This document shows, piece after piece, positions 1 to 8,284 of a DNA stretch of 64,000 nucleotides; position 1 is the stretch's first letter; each line of letters begins with the position of its first letter. The stretch comes from Candidatus Rokuibacteriota bacterium (GTDB taxonomy: Bacteria > Methylomirabilota > Methylomirabilia > Rokubacteriales > CSP1-6), in the NCBI GenBank assembly GCA_003220615.1, contig QHTB01000149.1:1-64000 (forward strand), in the 5' to 3' direction. Both the position numbers and the translations under genes were made by a program. Under the pieces are notes generated by a model. The model had not been told where the DNA came from, did no database searches, and saw only the letters and a list, made by a program, of their open reading frames with translations.

Positions 1-1454
1 GCGCGGCTCGGATGGGCACTGTTGCCCCTGCTCGCGCTCGTTCTCATCCGCTGGGCCGACGACGAGGGATCGCGGCCCTGGGGCCTCGCGCTCATCTCTC
101 TGGCGGCGATCGTCGTGACTCACCCGGCGCACGTGCCGGCGGCGGCGGTGCTCGTTCTCGTGACGGCCCTCTCGGCTCCAGGATCGCGCGCGCGTCGGCT
201 GCGCGAAGCCGCCGTCCTTCTGGTCGGCGCAGCAGCGCTCACGTCGTTCTGGTCCCTGCCGCTGCTCATACGACTCGACCACACGCGAGCGCTCGCGTGG
301 GGCCGGGTGACGATCGGCGACGTCGGCTCGCTGCTGGCGCGTCATCCGTTGCTGCCGCTGATCGTGCTGCTGGCGCTTCCGCTCGCCGGGGATCCGCGAT
401 CACCCGTGAGGATTCTCCAGCGCTGGCCCTGGGCGACAGCCCTCGTCGTGGTCGTCGACGCGCTCGTGCTGGAACCGCTCGGACTGCGATGGCTTCCCGC
501 CGACCGGATCATCGACGGCATGTGGATCGCGTTCGTCGTGGCGGCGGGATCGACAGCCGGCGCGCTCATGCGCCAGCGCGGATGGGCGTCGCCGGCGGCG
601 ATCGTGGCAGCGGTCGCCGTCGTCGCCGGACTGGGCGCGGTCGATCGCACGCTCGTGCTCTGGCCGCGGCCCGCCGACTGGCCGTCCTACGCGGCGACTG
701 CGCGAGGTTACCAGCTCGAGGCGCTCTGGGGAGCGCTCCGAACGGTGCCGGCCGGGCGTGTCCTGTTCGTGAGGTCGAGCGTGCCACTGGTCTTCGGCCT
801 CGAATGGTGGCGGCCCCACTCCCACGTCACGGCACCTTCACGCATCCCTCGCCGGTCGCCAAGCTCGTGTATGGCGGATCCGCCGACCCGGGCGCCATCA
901 CCACGCTCGTCGAGCGCGTGGACGGTCACTCACTCTTCGGCCGCGCCCTCGACAGACTGGACGCGACGACGTTCAACGCGCTTCTCGATCGTCTCGGCAT
1001 CAGCGCCGTGGTGGTCCTCGACGAGGATCGGCCGGAGCTCAAGGCGCTCGCCGACGCCACCGCGTTCACACAGCGCCCGCCCGTCGGGCCGTTCATCATC
1101 TTCGAGCGTCGCACGGCCACGACCATCCCGATCCACGTCGCCGGCGACCGCTGGAGCATCCCGGTCGAAGGCCAACCCGGCGAATGGGTGTCGCTGCACG
1201 TGGCCTACTATCCGCTCTGGCGCGCTCGCCGCAACGACGCCTCACTTGCCTCGCGTCACGGGCCGGCCTGGGACCTCGAAGTCAGGCTCGACGACGGGCG
1301 CGGTCCTGTCGAGCTGCGCTACCGCGCGACAGCCGTGGAGATGGGAGCGACGATGGTCAGCGTCGCGGCGGCTGCGGTCTGGCTGGTGTGGTCCTGGCGA
1401 GCGCGGACACGCGCGAGCGAGCGGACGGTCACTCAGGCCCGATCGAGTGCGTGA
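1..1454 (+). pseudogene. Polytopic membrane protein, 5'-partial and frameshifted
   Basis: The reading frame is open from base 1, so the N-terminus lies outside the window. The first part (1 to about 831) encodes several hydrophobic segments, for example around 60-210, 340-400 and 520-660, then a short extracytoplasmic-looking stretch. At about 829-833 the coding signal moves to another frame: one frame ends in ..WRPHSHVT and the other resumes GTFTHPSPVAK, which one missing G in the cacggc context would explain. The second part (831-1454) is a soluble segment followed by one C-terminal membrane helix (about 1340-1400). I do not recognise the family with confidence; the architecture resembles large bacterial membrane proteins with a C-terminal extracytoplasmic domain. 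The frameshift could be an assembly error or a real mutation. The 3' end overlaps the convergent phosphatase gene by 26 bases. Confidence 0.6.
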
Positions 1455-2799
1455 AGAGCGCCCCGCCGTCGTCGTCGATGATCCGCACGGTGAGCCCCTC
1501 GCGCTCGATGGTGATCTCGCCGAAGTTGTTGATGCCGCCGCGGGCGAAGAGCGAGCGCGCGCTCAGTCCCTGGTCCAGCGGGCGCGGCCGGCCCGGCGTC
1601 GCCGACAACGGCCCCGCGATGAACTCGTGGAACGAGAAGCTCGGCGTGGGGTGATGGCGGATCACCTCGGCGTGGTGCACGTCGGCGGCGATGAAGATGA
1701 CGTTCTTGATCGCGCGATCGCGCAGTGTCCGCAAGATCAGATCGCGCTCGACGGCGAAGCCGGTTGGGTGCTCCTCGGGGACGCCGAAGATGCTCGCGTT
1801 GGACCAGGAGTCGTGCGCGGCCGAAGGGCCCGTCGGCACCGAGAGCGGAACGCTCGAGACGATCACCTTCCAGGTGGCCGACGACGAGGTCACGCCGTCG
1901 AGCAGCCACCGCCGTTGCACGCCGCCCAGCATGGTCTTGTCGGGTCCGTCGGGGTCGCGATTCGAGCTGCGATACTGTCGCGTGTCCAGGATGAACACGT
2001 CGAGCAGTCGGCCCCAGCGGAAGTGACGGTAGAGGCGTCCGGGCTCCTCGGTGGGCCGCGCGATCGGCCAGTAATCGAGAAAGGCCTGCCGTCCCATCGT
2101 CATCGACGGCTCGCTGGGGCCCGAGAAATCGTTGCGGACCTCGTGATCGTCCCAGACCGGGAACACCGCGGTGGCGGCGTAGAACACGGACGCGGCCTGA
2201 TCCTCGCGGTTGTACCGGTGCTTGTTGTGGAACCCGGGGAGCGTCGTCGCGATGAAGTCGGCGCCGGCCACCACGTCGGGCCCGCCGCAGCGATGGTCGG
2301 CATAGATGGTGTCGCCGACGAAGAGGAAGAAGTCCGGCTTGGCAGCGGCCATCGCGCGGAAGATCTTGTAACCGCCCTCCACCGGACGGCAGAACCTCAC
2401 GCTCCCGAGGTCGCCGCTCCATACGAAGCGGACGCGAGCCGGCGCATCGGGAGGCGGCGCCGTGACGAATTCTCCGTCGGCGGTCACGCCGTTGCTCTGC
2501 ACGCGGTAGGCCTGGCGCGTCCCAGGAGCGAGACCGGAGAGCGTGACCTGGCCGGTGAGGTCGCTCGCGGGCGTGACGGCGACGCTCGCCGTCGATGCCG
2601 GAGGCGCACCGGCAGCGCCGTAGGCGACGGTCACCGTGCCCGCACCCGCGCCGCGCACCCACAGCACCGCCGACGTCGACGTCACGTCCCCGACGGCAAC
2701 GAGCACGACGGGCGCGGCCGCAGCGACGGATGCCGCAACGGCCAGGAGCGCGATGCCGATCAGGCGGAGGATGTGGTCGGTGGCGGAACTACGGGGCAA
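1429..2799 (-). CDS. PhoD-like alkaline phosphatase / phosphodiesterase
   Basis: A 456-residue metallophosphatase of the PhoD family, which hydrolyses phosphomono- or diesters outside the cytoplasm. Residues 10-29 form a hydrophobic signal-like segment; residues about 30-115 form a fibronectin-like N-terminal domain. The catalytic domain then shows the family motifs: SGD at 128-130, GDTIYAD at 162-168, WDDHEVRND at 216-224, DTRQYRS near 270, and a late ADVHH metal motif near 370. Start is a TTG at 2799, overlapping the end of the upstream lipoprotein gene by 11 bases, so translation is probably coupled. It is shorter than full-length PhoD enzymes with a TAT signal, and no twin-arginine motif is visible. 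The family call is strong; the substrate is not known. Confidence 0.85.
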   Translation of the reverse strand: MPRSSATDHILRLIGIALLAVAASVAAAAPVVLVAVGDVTSTSAVLWVRGAGAGTVTVAYGAAGAPPASTASVAVTPASDLTGQVTLSGLAPGTRQAYRVQSNGVTADGEFVTAPPPDAPARVRFVWSGDLGSVRFCRPVEGGYKIFRAMAAAKPDFFLFVGDTIYADHRCGGPDVVAGADFIATTLPGFHNKHRYNREDQAASVFYAATAVFPVWDDHEVRNDFSGPSEPSMTMGRQAFLDYWPIARPTEEPGRLYRHFRWGRLLDVFILDTRQYRSSNRDPDGPDKTMLGGVQRRWLLDGVTSSSATWKVIVSSVPLSVPTGPSAAHDSWSNASIFGVPEEHPTGFAVERDLILRTLRDRAIKNVIFIAADVHHAEVIRHHPTPSFSFHEFIAGPLSATPGRPRPLDQGLSARSLFARGGINNFGEITIEREGLTVRIIDDDGGALFTHSIGPE

Positions 2800-3649
2800 C
2801 CGTCGACTTCAGGTAGGCCAGAACTTCGCGCTCGAACTGCTCGATGCTCTGACCGAAGGCGCGGCTGAAGTTTCCCTGACGATCCTGGCCGCGCGAGAAC
2901 GAATGGAAGTACTCGACCACCCGTTCGAAGCCGTCACGCTCGATGAGGTAATCCGCCATGAGGAACGCCAACTGGTAAGTGGGCAGCGAGCCCTCCTTGC
3001 GGTGGCGCACCGTGAACCCCCGCGGGGAGCCGAGCGTCTCGAGGTCGAGGCGAGCGGCAACGAGCGCTGCGTGATTGCGAATGCCGGACCGCGACACCGT
3101 GCGCCGCCGGTCCATCGAATCGAGGCCGAGGCGCTCGAGGACGCGGAAGGCGACCCACTCCGCCATGCCTTCGGCAAGCCATTGCTCGGCGAGACCTTCA
3201 CCCTGCGCGAGCTCGATCTGACAGACGTGGGCCATCTCGTGGGCGATCAAGCGCAGCCACTCTCGGCCGGCCCGGTCGGCGCCTTCGTCGTTCAGAAGGA
3301 GCTGCCGGCGCTTGCCGATGCCGATGGCGAAGTCCGACAGCTCGGCGGCGCGCGCGGGCGACACGTTGGCGTCGTTGATGAGCCCGCGCTCGAACACGCG
3401 CCGGGAGTCGTAGACGTAGACCGTGACCTGCTCGGGCATCGCGAGATGGAGATCGCTCACGAGGATGGCGGCGATGCCACGGACGGCCTGTTCGTGGGTG
3501 GCCATGGCCCGGGCGCTTTCCGGGAGAGTCAGCACGCCCGGCTCGATCGTGACCGGTACGACGAGGCGGCCACTACCGCAGCCCGATACGAGCGCAAGAA
3601 TCAAAAGAACGGACAGGCCCAGGTGTCTCGTATGAAAACCCTTTCCCAC
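2789..3649 (-). CDS. Lipoprotein peptidase MA-like metalloprotease
   Basis: A 286-residue predicted zinc metalloprotease anchored as a lipoprotein. The N-terminus has a hydrophobic stretch ending in the lipobox LVSGC, making Cys24 the lipidation site. HEMAH at 137-141 is the HExxH zinc motif, and WLAEGMAEW at about 158-166 offers the glutamate third ligand typical of peptidase_MA (gluzincin) proteins. Substrate unknown. It begins with GTG at 3649 and its stop overlaps the start of the PhoD-like gene, so the two form a small operon of envelope-located hydrolases. The first few residues are uncertain because no clear ribosome binding site is visible. Confidence 0.8.
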   Translation of the reverse strand: MGKGFHTRHLGLSVLLILALVSGCGSGRLVVPVTIEPGVLTLPESARAMATHEQAVRGIAAILVSDLHLAMPEQVTVYVYDSRRVFERGLINDANVSPARAAELSDFAIGIGKRRQLLLNDEGADRAGREWLRLIAHEMAHVCQIELAQGEGLAEQWLAEGMAEWVAFRVLERLGLDSMDRRRTVSRSGIRNHAALVAARLDLETLGSPRGFTVRHRKEGSLPTYQLAFLMADYLIERDGFERVVEYFHSFSRGQDRQGNFSRAFGQSIEQFEREVLAYLKSTVAP

Positions 3650-3733
3650 TCGGACGGGGATTCTTACACGAACTGCGACGAAGGGGAAGAGGATTTCACA
3701 AAAATTTTTGGCAGAAGTTCAATTGTGAAACTG

Positions 3734-3765
3734 ACAAAAAGTTGGGCGGCGAATGAATCGCCGCC
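3734..3765 (-). terminator. Rho-independent terminator of the SDR gene
   Basis: A perfect 8-bp stem (3745-3752 with 3758-3765, GGCGGCGA/TCGCCGCC) with a 5-nt loop lies 28 bases past the stop of the minus-strand SDR gene. On the minus strand it is followed within 4 nt by TTTTT. This is the most conventional intrinsic terminator in the window. Confidence 0.8.
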
Positions 3766-3792
3766 TGTCGGAAAATTTAACAGTCGAATGAA

Positions 3793-4704
3793 CTAGACCA
3801 GAGGGTCGTAGTTGAAATACTGGCCCGACGTGTCGAGGGGGACGAGGTGGTGCTGGAGCGTTCCGGGGAACATCTCCGCCAAACGCTCCACCGTCCAGCC
3901 TTCGGCATGATGCACTCGCATGATCGGGCGCATGTGCCCGAACAGCATGATCTCCTTCCCTCGCACCCCGATCACCTGGCCCGTGATGTCCTTGGCCGCA
4001 TCGGAGGCCAGGAAGGCGGCCACCGGCGCGATGTGGGCGGGCGACATCTTCTTGATCTTCTCGACGCGAGCCTTCTGAGCGGCCGTCTCGGTCGGGATGG
4101 TGCCGATCATCCGCGTCCAGGCGAAGGGCGAGATGCAGTTGGCGGTCACGTTGTAGCGCGCCATGTCCAGGGCCACCACCTTGGTCAGTCCGACGATCCC
4201 GAGCTTGGCCGCCGCATAGTTCGCCTGCCCTATGTTGCCGACGAGGCCCGAGGTGGACGTCATGTTGACGAAGCGCCCCGAGCGCTGTTCCTTCATCCGC
4301 GGCGCCGCGGCCCGGGTCACCGCGAAGGTGCCCTTCAGGTGAGTGTCGATGACGGCATCCCACTCCTCCTCGGTCATGTTGAAGATCATCCGGTCACGCA
4401 GGATTCCGGCGTTGTTGACGACGATATCCAGGCGGCCGAAGGCGTCGATCGCCGTCTGGACGATGCGCTCGCCGCCCGCCATCGTCGCGACCGAGTCGTA
4501 GCTCGCGACGGCCTGGCCACCGGCCTTCCGGATCTCTTCGACGACTTCGTTCGCCGGCGCCTGGGTCGTGCCCTGCCCTGCCTCGGAGCCGCCGTAGTCG
4601 TTCACCACCACGCGGGCGCCGAGCTGGGCCATCAAGAGGGCGATCTCGCGCCCGATTCCACGTGCTGCTCCGGTGACCACTGCCACCCTGTCCTTGAGGA
4701 TCAT
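3793..4704 (-). CDS. SDR oxidoreductase, hydroxyacyl-CoA dehydrogenase-like
   Basis: A classical short-chain dehydrogenase of 303 residues. TGAARGIG near residue 11 binds NAD(P), NNAG follows near residue 96, and the catalytic Ser and Tyr-x3-Lys appear as TSTSG and YAAAK. The C-terminus is about 50 residues longer than a standard FabG. Together with GGSEAGQGTTQAPANEVV after the second strand, this resembles the 3-hydroxyacyl-CoA dehydrogenase units of multifunctional beta-oxidation enzymes. A fatty- or hydroxyacyl-CoA substrate is therefore plausible, but this is inference. The ATG at 4704 is preceded by AAGGGGG as a ribosome binding site. It is monocistronic and ends at the terminator at 3734-3765. 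Confidence 0.85.
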   Translation of the reverse strand: MILKDRVAVVTGAARGIGREIALLMAQLGARVVVNDYGGSEAGQGTTQAPANEVVEEIRKAGGQAVASYDSVATMAGGERIVQTAIDAFGRLDIVVNNAGILRDRMIFNMTEEEWDAVIDTHLKGTFAVTRAAAPRMKEQRSGRFVNMTSTSGLVGNIGQANYAAAKLGIVGLTKVVALDMARYNVTANCISPFAWTRMIGTIPTETAAQKARVEKIKKMSPAHIAPVAAFLASDAAKDITGQVIGVRGKEIMLFGHMRPIMRVHHAEGWTVERLAEMFPGTLQHHLVPLDTSGQYFNYDPLV

Positions 4705-4802
4705 GCGAGCCCCCTTGAGCTAAACCCGCAACGGCGGCGCACAAGATAGCAGAATTTCACCACTCACCGTCGAGGGGGCGGTGGTGCGGCACCAAGCTGA
4801 TG

Positions 4803-4838
4803 GGGAGGTTTGGAGGGGGCCTCCAGGCCCCCTCCAAG
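4803..4838. repeat. G-rich hairpin repeat, family C, copy 1
   Basis: A perfect 12-bp inverted repeat (4811-4822 with 4825-4836, arms TGGAGGGGGCCT and AGGCCCCCTCCA) preceded by GGGGAGGTT. It sits two to three bases beyond the stop of the YihY gene and may act as a transcription end or mRNA-stabilising hairpin; no T-run follows. A related element lies at 33752-33789. Confidence 0.65.
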
Positions 4839-4839
4839 T

Positions 4840-5637
4840 TCATCTTCGGCGGGCGTCGAGCGCCGCGACGTAGGCGGCGCCCACGACGAACACGACCGCC
4901 GAGTAGTACACGAACATGATGAAGGCGACGAGGGCGGCGAACGGTCCATAGATCTGGTCGTAGACCCCGACCTGGCGGATGTAGAGCCGGAAGAGCTGCT
5001 TCGCGATCTCCCAGAGGATGGCGGCCACGATGCCTCCGGCCAGCGCGGGGCCGACCCCCACCCGCCGGTACGGCATGTAGCGGTAGCCGAGGTAGAACAT
5101 CGCCGACGAGAGCCCGAGGCTGATCGCCAGCGTCGCCCACCTGATCCACTGCCCCGGCACGTGCACCGGCTCCAGCAGCTCCTGGACCCACTGGAGGATC
5201 CACGTCATCACGATGATGGCGAACAGGAAGATACCGAGCAGCAGCACCATCCCCGCGTTGACGACGACGTTCCGCACGAAGCTTCGTCCGCTGCGGATGC
5301 CGAGCATGCGATGCATGACGAGCCGGGCGGCGCCGAGGAGCGGCGAGGCGAAGACGACCAGCACCAGCGTTCCGACCGCGCCCGACGTCTTCCGAGTCTG
5401 CACGATGCGGAGGAGGATGCGCGCGATCTGCGTCCGGTACACGGGAAAGTTCCGGGCGAGCTGCCCGACCACTTCTTCCGCCGCCTGCTCCGAGGAGAGC
5501 ACGAACCCGACGATCGAGACGCCGATCATCGTCAGCGGGATGAGGCTGACGAGAAAGAAGAAAGCGAGGCCAGCGGCGAGGAAGAGTCCATCGCCGGCGA
5601 TGAACCGCGAGAACGCCCCGCGGACGCCGCCGAACAT
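4840..5637 (-). CDS. YihY/BrkB family inner membrane protein
   Basis: A 265-residue polytopic protein with about six hydrophobic helices. It starts GLAFFFLVSLIPLTMIGVS, the typical first YihY helix (AxAfyfxxSLiPll), and includes a later WEIAKQLFRLYIRQ segment and a C-terminal FIMFVYYSAVVFVVGAAY helix. The family was once called ribonuclease BN by mistake; its function is unknown and it is not a nuclease. The stop lies just before the hairpin repeat at 4803-4838. The gene starts 6 bases after the upstream SDR stop, so the two are co-transcribed. Confidence 0.85.
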   Translation of the reverse strand: MFGGVRGAFSRFIAGDGLFLAAGLAFFFLVSLIPLTMIGVSIVGFVLSSEQAAEEVVGQLARNFPVYRTQIARILLRIVQTRKTSGAVGTLVLVVFASPLLGAARLVMHRMLGIRSGRSFVRNVVVNAGMVLLLGIFLFAIIVMTWILQWVQELLEPVHVPGQWIRWATLAISLGLSSAMFYLGYRYMPYRRVGVGPALAGGIVAAILWEIAKQLFRLYIRQVGVYDQIYGPFAALVAFIMFVYYSAVVFVVGAAYVAALDARRR

Positions 5638-5643
5638 GCGCCG

Positions 5644-6423
5644 CTAGAGGATCCCGCGCACCATGCCGCCGTCCACCTGGATCACCACGCCCGTCACGTA
5701 CGAGGCCTTCTCGGAGGCGAGGAAGACGCACACGTTCGCGAACTCCTCGGGCGTCCCGATCCGGCCCAGCGGAACGTCCTGGGCGCTCCGGGCCACGTAT
5801 TCGTCCACTGGCATCCCCGCTTGCTTGGCGCCACCGAGGAAGCGATCGGTCATGATCCGCCCCGGGCACACAACGTTGATCGTGATGTTGTCCTTACCGA
5901 GCTCGGGCGCCAGCGTTTTGCTGAGGCCGGCCACGCCCGGTCGTACGGCGTTGGAGAGCAGGAGGCCATCCACCGGCTGCTTGACCGACACCGACTGGAT
6001 GGTGAGGATGCGGCCCCACTTGTGCTCGCGCATGAGCGGCGCGACCTCGCGGACCAGCCGCACCACCGACAGCAGCGACACTTCGAACGCGCGGTACCAC
6101 TGCTCGTCGGTCATCTGGTGCAGCTCGCCCCGTGGCGGGCCGCCGCAGTTCGCCACGAGCACGTCGATTCTTCCGAACGTCTGCTTCGTGCGCGCGACGA
6201 TCGATTTCACGTCCTCGGCCTTCGTCACGTCGGCCGTCATCGCGAGCACCTCGGCGCCGGTCTTGGCCCGCACCTCCTCGGCGGCGTTCTTGATGTCGCC
6301 CTCGGTGCGCGCGCACATCGCGACGCGCGCGCCTTCAGCCGCGAAGCCCAGCGAGCACGCCTTGCCCATGCCCTTGCTCGCCGCCGTGACGAGCGCGACC
6401 TTGCCTCTCAGCCCCAGATCCAT
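5644..6423 (-). CDS. Atypical SDR (BKR-like, lacks the Tyr-x3-Lys pair)
   Basis: A 259-residue protein with the SDR fold. TAASKGMG near residue 13 is a variant cofactor loop. NCGGPP replaces the usual NNAG, and the catalytic tetrad is not standard: QSVSVK is followed by SNAVRPG where YxxxK is expected, so neither catalytic Tyr nor Lys is present. The C-terminal VIQVDGG is typical. This is the pattern of the described BKR-like SDR subgroup that imperfectly matches the NAD and catalytic motifs. Members are usually annotated as 3-oxoacyl-ACP reductase, but the chemistry is unproven. It is first gene of a two-gene operon with the YihY gene. Its upstream region holds the repeat cluster at 6463-6655. 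Confidence 0.82.
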   Translation of the reverse strand: MDLGLRGKVALVTAASKGMGKACSLGFAAEGARVAMCARTEGDIKNAAEEVRAKTGAEVLAMTADVTKAEDVKSIVARTKQTFGRIDVLVANCGGPPRGELHQMTDEQWYRAFEVSLLSVVRLVREVAPLMREHKWGRILTIQSVSVKQPVDGLLLSNAVRPGVAGLSKTLAPELGKDNITINVVCPGRIMTDRFLGGAKQAGMPVDEYVARSAQDVPLGRIGTPEEFANVCVFLASEKASYVTGVVIQVDGGMVRGIL

Positions 6424-6462
6424 GCTCTGCTCTCCCCGCGCGTCATGAGCGGCGCCCGCACG

Positions 6463-6655
6463 TCACGGTCGACGCACGCGCGTCATCATCAGCGCACGCG
6501 CGTCAACGGTGCTCAGCGTGCCTATCGCTCGCCACCCTCGGCTCAACCCGAGCTGGAGCCATCGATAAACGGTGCTCCGCGTACCCATCGCTCGCCACCC
6601 TCGGCTCGAGCCGGGCTGGCGCCATCGATACGGGCTAGCGCCATCGATAATTGTC
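6463..6655. repeat. GC-rich tandem repeat cluster, family A, copy 1
   Basis: About two and a half imperfect copies of a 60-62 bp unit. On the minus strand each unit reads TATCGATGG, then GGCTCGAGCC or a variant, then GAGGGTGGCGAGCGAT, and ends GAGCACCGTT. A second small direct repeat (CGCACGCGCGTCA, twice) lies at about 6473-6510. Part of the cluster is translated as the C-terminal tail of the hydrolase gene. A related cluster lies at 41592-41717. Confidence 0.75.
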
Positions 6656-7499
6656 GGCGCAGATGATACCCGAAGAAGTCGGAGACCCGGCGATGCGCAT
6701 CGGCGTCGGCCGCGGGATCGTAGGCGACCGTCGCTCCGATCGCACCGGTCGCGTCGTCCTTGACCACGTTCGATAGAAACGTCCGCGCCTGCCCCTCGAC
6801 GTCGAAGTAATGGAAGGCGCCGGGATAGACCACGATCGAGACGTCGGCCCCGTGCCCGCGCATCGACGCCGCCATCTCCGCGCACCGACCGGCCGACGTC
6901 CAGTCGTCGCTGGCGCCAATGAGCACGAGCAGGGGCCGCACGGCGAGCTCGCCGATCAGCGACGGACAGCCGCCGGGATAGAGGCCGACGGCCGCGCGAT
7001 ACCCGGGCTCCGGCATCAGGACCCCACGCCGGCGTGCCCGCTCATGGCTGGGGCCATTGACGAGCGCCATGGCGAAGGCGCCTCCGTTGGACCAGCCGAT
7101 GACGCCGACGTGATCCCGATCGACGTCACCGCGCGATTGGAGGTAGCGCAACGCGCCCACGCCATCGTCGAAGCGCTCGGTATTCATGACCTCGGGCGAG
7201 GCCGGCGAGCAGTCTTCCGTGATCCCTCGCGCGGCCCAGCTGTCCACGACGAGCGCGAGGTAGCCGCGCTCCTTGAACCAGCGACCCCACTGCCGTGTCG
7301 ACGGCAACACACCCTGACAGCCGTGGAGCAGTACCACGGCGGGAAACGGCCCGGTCCCTTCCGGCCGGTAGACCTGCCCCGGCACCTCTCTCGGCATGGC
7401 GGGCGTCGCGTTGGGAAAGCGGACGGTGGACGAGGCGCAGCCAGTGAGGACCAGCCAGACAACCGCGAGCCCGACCACGCGCGGCACGGCTTTCAGCAT
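6543..7499 (-). CDS. Dienelactone hydrolase-like lipoprotein
   Basis: A 318-residue alpha/beta hydrolase exported as a lipoprotein (VLTGC, Cys21). VVLLHGCQG at 55-63 forms the oxyanion region. GWSNGG at 135-140 gives nucleophile Ser137, where dienelactone hydrolases proper use Cys. Asp198 or 199 (GASDDW) and His230 (FHYFD) complete the triad. The substrate is probably an ester or lactone; this is inference. The last 30 residues or so (from about 288) are encoded inside the family A repeats (6543-6645) and look like an acquired tail rather than part of the fold. It is divergent from the Sec-DsbA gene, with only 27 bases between the starts. Confidence 0.8.
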   Translation of the reverse strand: MLKAVPRVVGLAVVWLVLTGCASSTVRFPNATPAMPREVPGQVYRPEGTGPFPAVVLLHGCQGVLPSTRQWGRWFKERGYLALVVDSWAARGITEDCSPASPEVMNTERFDDGVGALRYLQSRGDVDRDHVGVIGWSNGGAFAMALVNGPSHERARRRGVLMPEPGYRAAVGLYPGGCPSLIGELAVRPLLVLIGASDDWTSAGRCAEMAASMRGHGADVSIVVYPGAFHYFDVEGQARTFLSNVVKDDATGAIGATVAYDPAADADAHRRVSDFFGYHLRRQLSMALARIDGASPARAEGGERWVRGAPFIDGSSSG

Positions 7500-7513
7500 A
7501 CATCCGTGACGGG

Positions 7514-7519
7514 TACAAT
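7514..7519 (+). promoter_or_regulatory. -10 box of the Sec-DsbA gene, leaderless arrangement
   Basis: TACAAT lies 7 bases before the ATG at 7527. Transcription would start at or within a base or two of the start codon, so the mRNA would be leaderless. No clear -35 box is seen. Confidence 0.5.
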
Positions 7520-7526
7520 CCGATCG

Positions 7527-8144
7527 ATGAAGTCACCGGTCCGCGCGATCGTCTATTCCGACTATCTCTGACCGTGGTGCTACCCGGCGGCGGTCCGCCT
7601 CCGGCGCCTCGAAGAAGAGTTCGGGGATTCGCTCGTGCTCGAGCACCGCGCGTTTCCCCTGAGGCCGGCGCCCGATCCGACGGCATCGTTCAAGGGCACG
7701 TATCGCGAGCAGGCGTGGCTACGCTGCGGTGAGATGGCCAAACCCGACGGGATCGCCTTCAATCCGTGGCCGCACGCCGAGCACTATCCGAACTGGAGCC
7801 TGCCCGGGCTCGAGGCCGCCAAGTGCGCGGCGCTCCAGGGCCCCGAGGCGTTCGACCGCCTGCACCTCCGGCTCTATCGCTCCTTCTTCACCGAAAGTCG
7901 CGACATCGCCGAACCGGCTGAAGTGGTGAAGATCGCGGGTGAAGCGGGCCTCGATGCCCAGCGCTTCCTCGCTGATTACCGGGACGGCGCCGGACGCGAC
8001 GGCGTCGTCAAGGACTACACGGAAGCTGTCGAGGAGGGCGTACGCTCGATCCCGACCGTCGTCTTCCCTGATACCGGTCGCGCCCTCGTCGGCCTCGTCG
8101 ACTTCGAGCAGTACCGCGCGGCAATCGCGGAAGTAGCGCACTGA
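7527..8144 (+). CDS. Selenocysteine-containing DsbA/FrnE-like oxidoreductase
   Basis: If UGA 7569-7571 is read as selenocysteine this is a 205-residue DsbA-family thiol oxidoreductase of the FrnE type. Translation gives YSDYL-U-PWCYPAAVRL at the N-terminus: Sec15 replaces the first Cys of the family's CPWC motif and Cys18 is kept. The frame then continues without interruption through the helical insertion (AEHYPNWSLPGLEAAKCAAL) and the cis-Pro region SIPTVVF to the stop at 8142-8144. There is no signal peptide, as is usual for FrnE-like cytoplasmic members. A hairpin at 7586-7599 fits a bacterial SECIS. Stop-based calling leaves only a fragment starting near 7635. The alternative, a nonsense mutation, is unlikely given the exact position and a second such gene at 15555. 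The DNA polymerase gene follows directly. Confidence 0.87.
7586..7599 (+). promoter_or_regulatory. Candidate bacterial SECIS element (DsbA)
   Basis: GGCGG and CCGCC form a 5-bp stem around the loop CGGT, extendable by two C-G pairs across a 3-nt bulge. The loop starts 20 nt after the UGA and has G at its second position, matching the described bacterial SECIS model (loop about 16-37 nt downstream, G among the first two loop bases). High GC makes chance hairpins common, so the call rests mainly on position. Confidence 0.6.
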
Positions 8145-8284
8145 GCTCGCGAGACACGCCCGGACTCGTCGCCGGGCACCTCGCCCACGACGGCCGGGCA
8201 GTCCGGCTCTATTTCCGCGAGCCCGCCGGCCTGAAGACCGAGACAGCCGCTCTTCAGCCGTTCCTCCTGGCTGCCGATCGATCA

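Noticed and set aside
22-2868. 948-residue plus-strand frame through the first gene and over the phosphatase
   Set aside because: Beyond about 831 its sequence is Arg/Ser-rich without protein character; it is the antisense shadow of the PhoD-like gene.
4810-6666. 618-residue plus-strand frame
   Set aside because: Low-complexity His/Arg/Asp-rich translation opposite the YihY and SDR genes, which have clear family motifs.
7569-7571. In-frame TGA as a nonsense mutation making the DsbA gene a pseudogene
   Set aside because: The codon replaces exactly the first Cys of the redox motif, the frame is otherwise intact, a hairpin follows at SECIS distance, and a second gene shows the same pattern.
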